The notes beneath the pieces are model-generated. The model saw nothing but the letters and a program-made list of their open reading frames with translations. It did no database searches and was not told the origin of the DNA. A DNA stretch of 64,000 bases from Agelas oroides (lineage: Eukaryota; Porifera; Demospongiae; Agelasida; Agelasidae), in contig OX422184.1 of the NCBI GenBank assembly GCA_949130485.1, positions 13,399,996-13,463,995 of the forward strand. Reading direction: 5' to 3'. The translations under genes and the position numbers were made by a program. Below, one piece after another: positions 57,371 to 64,000 of the stretch; within the stretch, counting starts at the first letter, position 1, and the number at the start of each line of letters is the position of its first letter.

Positions 57371-60026
57371 ATGCGGCATCGAAAGAATTTCACACGTTCG
57401 AGTTACTATCACGTTCACAGAGCAATGGAGCCGGAGCAATCTGTGTGTGTCAAGCGCCTTCGCGAAACGTTCTCCGTTGAAGTTGTAAATACAGCAATGT
57501 TGTTTGGAGTTCAAAAGTTGGGCTACGATGAGCCCACGGATGAACAAAAACACATTCTGCAAGCATTTTTGGCCGGAAAGGACGTTTTTGCGTGTCTTCC
57601 AACAGGGAGTGGGAAATCCCTTTGTTACGCTGCCCTACCATCAGCTTTTGAGTACCTACGATCTAAAAGTAAGGAGAACCTTCAGGGACAAATCCCTAGC
57701 AGCTGCATCGTTGTGGTAGTCTCTCCACTGACTGCTTTGATGGTGGACCAAGTTGCTATGTTCAAGAACAGAGGGCTCAAGGCTGCATTCGTTGGAAGAG
57801 AACAAACTGATGAAAGCATTCGCCAGCAAGTTGAAAAGGGAGTCTTTAGTCTCGTGTTCATGAGTCCTGAATCACTGCTTAAAGTACTTCGATGGAGGGA
57901 GATGTTTAGATCAAGAATATATCAAGACAACCTTGTGGGCCTCATAGTGGATGAGGCCCATTGTGTTGAAAAATGGTGAGTTTACTACATATTGTATTGT
58001 AGTCACCTAGCCAACCCCAAACAACTCCAGCATTTGAGTTTCACACAGAAACAATCAATGCTGGAGTTGCTTAGGTACGGGCATTCCGGGCATTCGGCAT
58101 GTTGGGGTTTTAAGGCTTGCTAATTTGATAATAGAGGCTGTGTGTTGGAAGCTATCGCTACCAGATTTCTGCATATTTCTGCATGCTCTCCATTTTGTGG
58201 AACGATGTTGAGAGGCAAGTGAAACTTGGTGTAACAATTACTGTTTAAAAGCATTCGGAATTACTTGGCAATGTTTACGAGTATCTCAAAGAACTTAACT
58301 TTTGAAAGCTGTAGTGGAATGGCAGAGAACCTCTTGTCAATCACTCTAGTTTCGTGCCCAGCTCGCGTGCGCCTCCTCCGACAAAAAAGGGTCCGGTGAG
58401 CAAAGTTGATTTTCTTGGGCTTATTTCCTATGGTAAGAACTAATGAGATTGCAAGATCTGCAAAGCACTTCGCTTCCAACAATAACATTTTTTTTTCTCT
58501 GCTCGAGTATCTCCATTTTTGAGCGGGTTTGGTGCAGAATGTTTTGAATGTTGCTAGGTTACACCGACGCAAAAGTGCATGCTAACCCAACAAATTCGAC
58601 TAGGTTCACCAGACCGATTATCCTTGTGAGAGGGTGGGGTCTGGGGACGAGACTACGATCACTCTTGGTGCTCCATTGGAAAGTTTGCTTGTTATTAAAC
58701 CTCTTCATCGCACTATTACCTTTCAAGCATTTTAGATATAGGCTTCCCATGAATCACATCACAGATTAAGTACATATTATACTTTGTCGGCATAGAACTG
58801 AATCCTGTTATATTATGCATGTGATGTTATCATTTATTTTATGCAGGGGTGAACATTTTCGGACAGAATTCAGCAACATCTCTGAAATGAGGTCAATAAT
58901 ACCATGTGATGTTAATGTTATGGCACTCACTGCAACAGCCACAAGCCAGACACGGCAGAAAGTCTGCAAAAGCCTCTGCATGGAAGGCTGTTTTGTGTTC
59001 TCAAAGTCACCAAACAAAAGGAACATCTTCTACTCAGTTGTGAAAGGGCCTAAGATGAAGCAACAAACCTTGAAGCCTTTCATTGACAACATACATCGAT
59101 ATGGTTCAGGTGCAGACAGGTGCATTGTATTTGTGCGCACGTACGAGCAGTGTGAAGAGCTTTTTTTTTATGCAGCAGAACAGTTGGGTGCATGCAATGC
59201 ACTATATGTCCCTTCATCTGACAAGAAAATTCCTAGGTCACTTTGTCGTACCTGTGACATGTTTACAGCTTGTACTGCCTTGAGTGTTAAGAAGAATATA
59301 GTTCAGTCCTTCACCGATCCATCTGGAAATCTTAGGTTGCTAATAGCTACAACAGCTTTTGGCATGGGGATCGATTCGCCTAATATTCGCCACATAGTTC
59401 ATTGGACTCCACCAGAATCTGTGGAGATGTATGTTCAGCAAAGTGGACGTGGTGGAAGGGATGGTGAAAAAACAGTCGCTGTTATGTACTATAATGAGGG
59501 TGATCTCACCAATAATGTCACTGGAGAGATGGCTGCTTACTGTGTAAACAGAGACAGGAAATGCCGACGATTCCTTTTGATGTCAGAATTTGACTACTAC
59601 AATCCTGCAGATACCCCAGAGTATGAACATGACTGTTGTGATGTGTGTGCTACAACTTGTAAGTGCCAGTTTTGTGAACTCGGCTCCGTCATGGAAATGG
59701 ATACCACAGCTACACAGCAATCAATTGCACCAAGTACTGCTGTAAGCAACAACGGTCATCCCAACAAACAAACATCTAAAAAGCTACGTGAAATGTTACT
59801 CGAGTATCGATTCAAGGCTTGTCAAACTACTTTTGAAGGACACATAATTTTACCTCTGTTAGTTGGAATTGAGTTCTGTTCTGGACTTAGTGATGATGCA
59901 ATCAAAAGTATAGCCAAAAACTATGACACGATTAGTAACCCAGCTGATATACTGGAATTAGGTATCTATGATGTGCATCATGCAAGTGACATCTTTGAAA
60001 TTATACAGTGCTGTCTTAATTATTAA
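57371..60026 (+). CDS. RecQ-family DEAH helicase, two exons
   Basis: ATP-dependent DNA helicase. Exon 1 57371-57975, intron 57976-58846 (GTGAGT...GCAG), exon 2 58847-60026; the join restores Trp in EKW-GEHF and gives 594 residues. A second Met at 57425 (MEPEQSVCVKRLRETF) may be the true start. Motifs (first-Met numbering): Walker A LPTGSGKS about 76-83, SPLTALMVDQ, DEAH 194-197, ALTATATS about 228-235, FVRTYEQCEEL, FGMGID, and QQSGRGGRDG about 399-408. A RecQ zinc module follows (Cys about 441, 465, 466, 469). No winged-helix (RQC) or HRDC domain was recognised, so it is a short RecQ. An unusual Cys-containing insert (SLCRTCDMFTACT) lies between motifs IV and V. Its stop overlaps that of the convergent DUF6589 gene. 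Probable transposition helicase. Confidence 0.9.
58347..58655. mobile_element. Non-autonomous MITE of the same element, in helicase intron
   Basis: 309 bp; ends TAGTTTCGTGCCCAG and, inverted, TAGTCTCGTCCCCAGACCCC. Inner sequence GGTCCGGTGAGCAAAGTTG...CTTGGGCT parallels the host element's GGTCTGGTGTCACAAGTCG...CTTGGGCT. Flanked by CAATCACTC (58338-58346) and CGATCACTC (58656-58664), 8 of 9 matching. It lies wholly in the intron and does not disturb the splice sites. Confidence 0.9.
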
Positions 60027-63000
60027 AATTTGTGATACAGCAACATATTCTCCAGTTCTTGGTACTTCACAATTTTGTCCTTCTGTTCCTGGAGCCATTG
60101 AAAGAAGTTTGAAGCATTAATGTGTCCTAATACATTAGGAGAAATGTTGGCAAATGTTTTATGTTTTCTCCCTGGAATGTAGTCAAACACTTTAGATTTA
60201 ATTAGTTCCATTAGTACTGCATCTTCGTCTTTCTTTAAACTGGATGCTGTATGGTCAGTAGAAAGTGTATGTATGTCAGTGTTCAGGTCAAATGTGTGAA
60301 CAATGTCCATAACACCTTTCAGAGATTTGCTACGCTGGACAACTGCACTTTCTGACAAATTTGCTCCCATGTCACCAACTGAATCCTTCAACATTCGATT
60401 GAGATGTTCATTATGGAGATCCACTGGTATGTTGCGGCCAGTTCCACCATGTACATTAACTACTCGGGACCACTTTAACTGGTGTGCAACTCTGGGAGTG
60501 GCGGTAGCATTCACCATCGTCTGTAACTGAAAAGCCTCCAAGGCATAGTTGGTATGCCTCCCAAATCGAAAGTACACTAGCATAAACTTCCAGGCTCTCA
60601 TTATTCTGTCCCCATCTCCTTCATGGATGGCATCTCGTAACTCCATCAGAAGTAAGCCATCATTTAAAACAGCAGACGCATAATTGAAAATTCCATCCGG
60701 AGATTTAGATTTGATTACTGCGGCTGTATGTGGCTCATCTCCTAGTTCGTTAAGAAAGGAAGGTAGCGACCTCTTCCTCTGCTGTTGTTGTTGAGATGGT
60801 ACAGCGTATGAATGCTCTGTAGCTACCCTGTCAGCATGTGGGTTAGAACCTTGAGCCAGAGACAATGTGGGCATTGTTCTCAAAGGTGAGGGTAACTGAC
60901 TTAAAAGTAAAGACTTGTACTCTGTAGCAATGATGTAGCGGTCAACAAGTTGGCTCATACGATCTTTGAAGAGTCTAAATTGACTAGCTGTTGGCTTCCT
61001 CAAGGGTTCAAGAGGAATAGCATTAAGTGTTGGAACATCATTTCTGCTAGACATCCCAAAGAAATGCATAGCTGCTGCAAGGATATGGCTTGTGGTCACC
61101 AATGACAGGAAGTCCAAAGCAGCGTTGAAATTTCCAGAAATATCACGTGATATGTTTCTGCGGTTAATCAGATTACGCAGTTGAAGCAAGGTTCCACTTT
61201 CTTGGCTACTTTCGTTCTTGTACAACCTCTTGAACATGACCTGCATAAATTATGAAGCTGCATATATATACTAGTATCAGCTAGCAATGATCACACAGCT
61301 GCACCATCAAGCTATACAGTTCACACTAGGTTGCTTAGTATCCAATTCCTACGGTAGTGGCTTGAATCCATGCAAATCTCACTAATAAGGATAGGTGGAA
61401 CAACTGTGAGCTGATAGGTTCTGTTAATTATTATGTCAACACAGTAACGAAAATTATTTCTATGAGTCAGTGCATACCTCCATTAGGTTAAACTCTGCAT
61501 GCCAGTCTGAAGCAACAGGTACAAGACCATGAACAGCATCTGTATGCAAATCTGAGTTGATACGGGCACGTTGAGCAGTTCGTGCCCTGGCAGCGGTAAG
61601 TTGGTCGCCCCCAAGCAGCACCTTCTTCAACTGCTTTTCTTCCATATCACCAGATGACTGTGCAACTGGGACATAGGCATGTAGCTGGTCCATGATCTCG
61701 ATCATTCCCTCTCTAGTGTTTTCATTGCTGGGGATCACTCCTAGTGGTATCTGGAATAAATTACATGCTAATAAATATATTGCTACTCATAAATTATTTA
61801 TCAAAACAGGCAATGAAAATGGTATGAATACCTTACCACGACAGACTTCTCCTTCATTTGTGCTGTGTAGGGATGGGGGATATTTTTATCCACACAGTCA
61901 GCAAATGGTTCAAATGCTGGAAGTTTTTCAACCACTATGCGAGCAACAAGGGTGATGTAGTCGTCTCTGAGCTTCATGCAATCTTCAACTGACGGCATAA
62001 ATGACAATGGTGACATATTCTTCAGGTCTGCTGTAGGTGCATCATCAGATAAACCGGTGCAGTCTACTCTGTCCAGTGCTGCATAAGCATGGAAAAGGTG
62101 CAATGAAGTGGTCTGATGCTCCATTGTCATATGTCGTGGTCGTATATTCTTGTCCCAGTTATCACCAACCAGTATATAGCTTGGTGCCACTGGGGTAACA
62201 GCTGGGGAAGGAACAGATTGGTGTGAATGTTCTGGCATGCTTAGTGGACTTGGTGGGCTTGGTGGGCTTCTATCACCATGGGGTGTTGATGGCAGTGTTT
62301 CAGCTTGTGACTGAGTATAAATTAGCACTTCTTCATTTTCTGATTCTTCATCACTGGATACAGAGGCAGAGTCCCTGGTTGTTGCAGATACACCCTCACA
62401 TTTTGCTTTCCACTTCAATACTACCTCATCATGATTCTCTGCCAACTCCTTCACCCGCTTGGTAGTAGTCTTGTGTGACATGCATACACCCAATCTGTTG
62501 AGCCTAGTGTGTACCTGCAGAAACAATAACAATTCTAAATCATTTCTAATAAGTACTTTGAAATGCTACTATGCAGGGAGCTTCTGAGGCATGTTCCAAA
62601 TGTTGCACACATACCTTCTTGTTGGCATGTCCAGCAAACAACACGACAGAATTGACAGCCTGGACTCGAGACATTTTCTCATTGCGAGATTTCAGAAGCA
62701 GTGCAGCTGCCATCCCAATAATACCAGTTCGAATCTTTCGTTTTGCACCTTTCGACTGTGCTGCAGCCTTGAGAAGTAATGTCAGCGTGGGGGCTTTCTT
62801 TGATAACTCACTCTCAACATTTTTCCATTCAAAGTCCACTAGACCCTTTGCCTTTGGTAGATAGCGTAACTCAGATGGTTTAGGCTTGAGCTTACATAAA
62901 TCACTGCACTCAGCATGAATGATGTTTTCTAGTTCAGCTAAAGTGGCATCCTTCAGCTGTGGCTGCTGCAGAAGAGTTCGTGCAACATATGGATACCTTC

Positions 63001-63926
63001 GGTATCGAATGCTCTTTACAAGCTTTTTGCAGGTAGAAGGGATGCAGAACTTTCGACGCACTTTACCTGCTTTTGTGTATGAGACCTGCAGAAGGGGTAT
63101 TGGTAGACGTAGTGCATGGACATCCATCATGCCATATAAACTGTCATGCAGTGAGTGCATGTTTACACATGCACTATATATAGCTATTGTCATAACCTGG
63201 TCAGATAATAAATTTAACTACCTTAAGCAACGACTGTGGTGTTCTTTGCTGTTGCAGAGGATTGGATGGGGTTAGTGTAGTGCTGGTCTTCGCTTTTTTC
63301 GGTTGGCTGAGCCGTCGTCTCTTGGTGAGTGGTTCACCGGAGGATTTGCCAGGGGGTAGCTTTCGTCTTCCTAGCGTAAACACTGCTGTTGTCCGATCTG
63401 CTTCACTGGTAACAGGGGGACTAGCTTCTCCCTCAGGAAGCTTCGATATACCTGACAAACTGGAACTCTCCGTGTCTCCGATGGACATGCTGCTCTCGGA
63501 CAGACTGTCGTCGATCCCCTTTGTGCTTACATCAATCGTAACACCAATCGCCAGTTTCATTTCGCGAACTATCGCTTGGTATGTGTTGCGTGCCTTCATT
63601 GCCTTTTCCAACAGCTGGAAGTCCTTCTTACACACATAGTAGTCGTCGTCGGGTCGCATGCTTTTGAAAGCGGGATTCACAAAGTCGCCGTAGAAACTCC
63701 GAACGTCTTCATTGGATGGCTTGCAGGGGTTCAACAGTCTACACTGCTTCACTGCTATATCTGAATTACATACACTACAGCGAATGCACCTTTCAGCTAC
63801 CGCCATTGTGCCGCTCGACTCGTCGTGATGAGATTCATTCTTTAACACAAACCAATTTGCATTCTTGCACCTACAATTAGGAGGCTTCGGCACTTCCGCT
63901 GGCCCAAGGATTTCGACTTGTGACAC
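60023..63926 (-). CDS. DUF6589-type protein, probable AcademH transposase
   Basis: Five exons, all phase 0: 63222-63926, 62615-63085, 61837-62514, 61478-61750, 60023-61240. The first ATG is at 63806 (MAVAERCIRCSVCNSDIAVK), giving 1074 residues; the frame is open upstream into the terminal repeat (from GTG at 63926), so the true start is uncertain. Visible parts: an N-terminal Cys cluster (CIRCSVC, YYVCKKDF); a basic tract (KRRRLSQPKKAK); a Ser/Pro-rich acidic linker; VGDNWDKNIRPRHM (Asp about 470); and GGDQLTAARARTAQRARINS (Asp about 627), the hallmark GDQLT motif I associate with DUF6589. A long helical C-terminus follows (LLQLRNLINRRNISRD, SHILAAAMHFFGM). The two Asp motifs may belong to an RNase H-like DDE/D core; the third acidic residue was not pinned down. 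No stops or frame breaks. Confidence 0.85.
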
Positions 63927-63960
63927 CAGACCCTTTCCTCGTGAGAGGGTTGGGTCTGGG
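63886..63960. repeat. Right terminal inverted repeat with hairpin
   Basis: On the minus strand: CCCAGACCCAACCCTCTCAC, GAGGAAAGGGTCTGGTGTCA, CAAGTCGAAATCCTTGGGCC. ACCAGACCCT pairs with GGGTTGGGTCTGG, so it can fold. It overlaps the open 5' extension of the DUF6589 frame. Confidence 0.85.
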
Positions 63961-64000
63961 CTTGGTATCTCGGATCTAATGTTTCAAAGGCTCAGCAAAC

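Larger units (their letters stand above)
57241..63960. mobile_element. AcademH-type transposon, apparently intact genes
   Basis: 6.7-kb unit bounded by inverted repeats and filled by two convergent genes, a RecQ-family helicase and a DUF6589-type protein. The left end (57241-57315) and right end (63886-63960) match over about 65 bp: CCCAGACCC, a hairpin partner GGTCTGG, TGTCACAAGTCG and CTTGGGC. The outer 10 bases of the left end (TAGTCTCGTG) are not matched on the right (TACCAAG...), so the right tip looks diverged or lost, and no target duplication was found. Helicase plus DUF6589 transposase is the gene set I recall for the AcademH lineage of Academ elements, with 9-10 bp duplications like those seen at related MITEs here. 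Both frames are free of stops, so it could be a recently active autonomous copy. Confidence 0.85.

Noticed and set aside
57241-63960. Host RecQ helicase gene next to an unrelated gene
   Set aside because: The inverted ends lie just outside both start regions, the stops overlap, and the MITE in the intron shares the same ends; a transposon explains all of this better.
1-64000. tRNA or rRNA genes
   Set aside because: I saw no convincing cloverleaf with A and B boxes or rRNA core sequence; a tRNAscan-SE or Infernal run would be needed to exclude them.

Overview
This is eukaryotic DNA. Candidate genes are split by GT-AG introns on both strands, intergenic space is short, and the window is crowded with short inverted-repeat transposons. 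Gene content (SAM-domain protein, HECT-like protein, RecQ plus DUF6589 pair, Crypton and Helitron relics, integrase-core gene) and the MITE load suggest an early-branching animal, most likely a demosponge such as Amphimedon. That organism call is inference from recalled protein similarity, not from a search. No bacterial operon, CRISPR array or rRNA was seen.

Layout. 0.8-5.3 kb: minus-strand multi-exon gene with a Pro/Thr-rich coding minisatellite, then a 42-46 bp tandem array. 5.7-7.4 kb: broken integrase-core gene interrupted by a hAT-like insert and a local inversion. 8.2-9.6 kb: minus-strand gene ending in a HECT-like C-lobe. 13.4-14.3 kb: small three-exon minus-strand gene, then repeats. 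16.8-22.1 kb: 5.3-kb inverted-repeat element with a matching 9-bp target duplication; it carries gene fragments, a perfect 39-bp minisatellite and a nested MITE. 22.8-29.5 kb: several MITEs and a ZMYM/C17orf113-like fragment. 28.3-32.7 kb: plus-strand gene with Tudor-like and RRM-like exons. 34.5-37.1 kb: 135-bp palindrome, Crypton relic, Helitron relic. 40.6-41.7 kb: decayed PD-(D/E)XK-like gene between hairpin repeats. 42.9-54.1 kb: seven-exon minus-strand SAM-domain gene, with a MITE inside one coding exon; it starts head-to-head with a C2H2 zinc-finger gene at 54.4 kb.

The most notable object is 57.24-63.96 kb. Long inverted ends, each able to fold as a hairpin, enclose two intact spliced genes transcribed toward each other: a RecQ-family DEAH helicase (plus) and a DUF6589-type protein (minus, probable transposase). 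Their stop codons overlap. This fits the AcademH lineage of Academ DNA transposons, as I recall it (helicase-encoding, 9-10 bp target duplications). A 309-bp MITE with the same ends and its own 9-bp duplication sits in the helicase intron. Related MITEs with 9-10 bp duplications are scattered through the window (16.8, 23.65, 28.97 and 45.4 kb), so this family appears to have shaped much of the local sequence.
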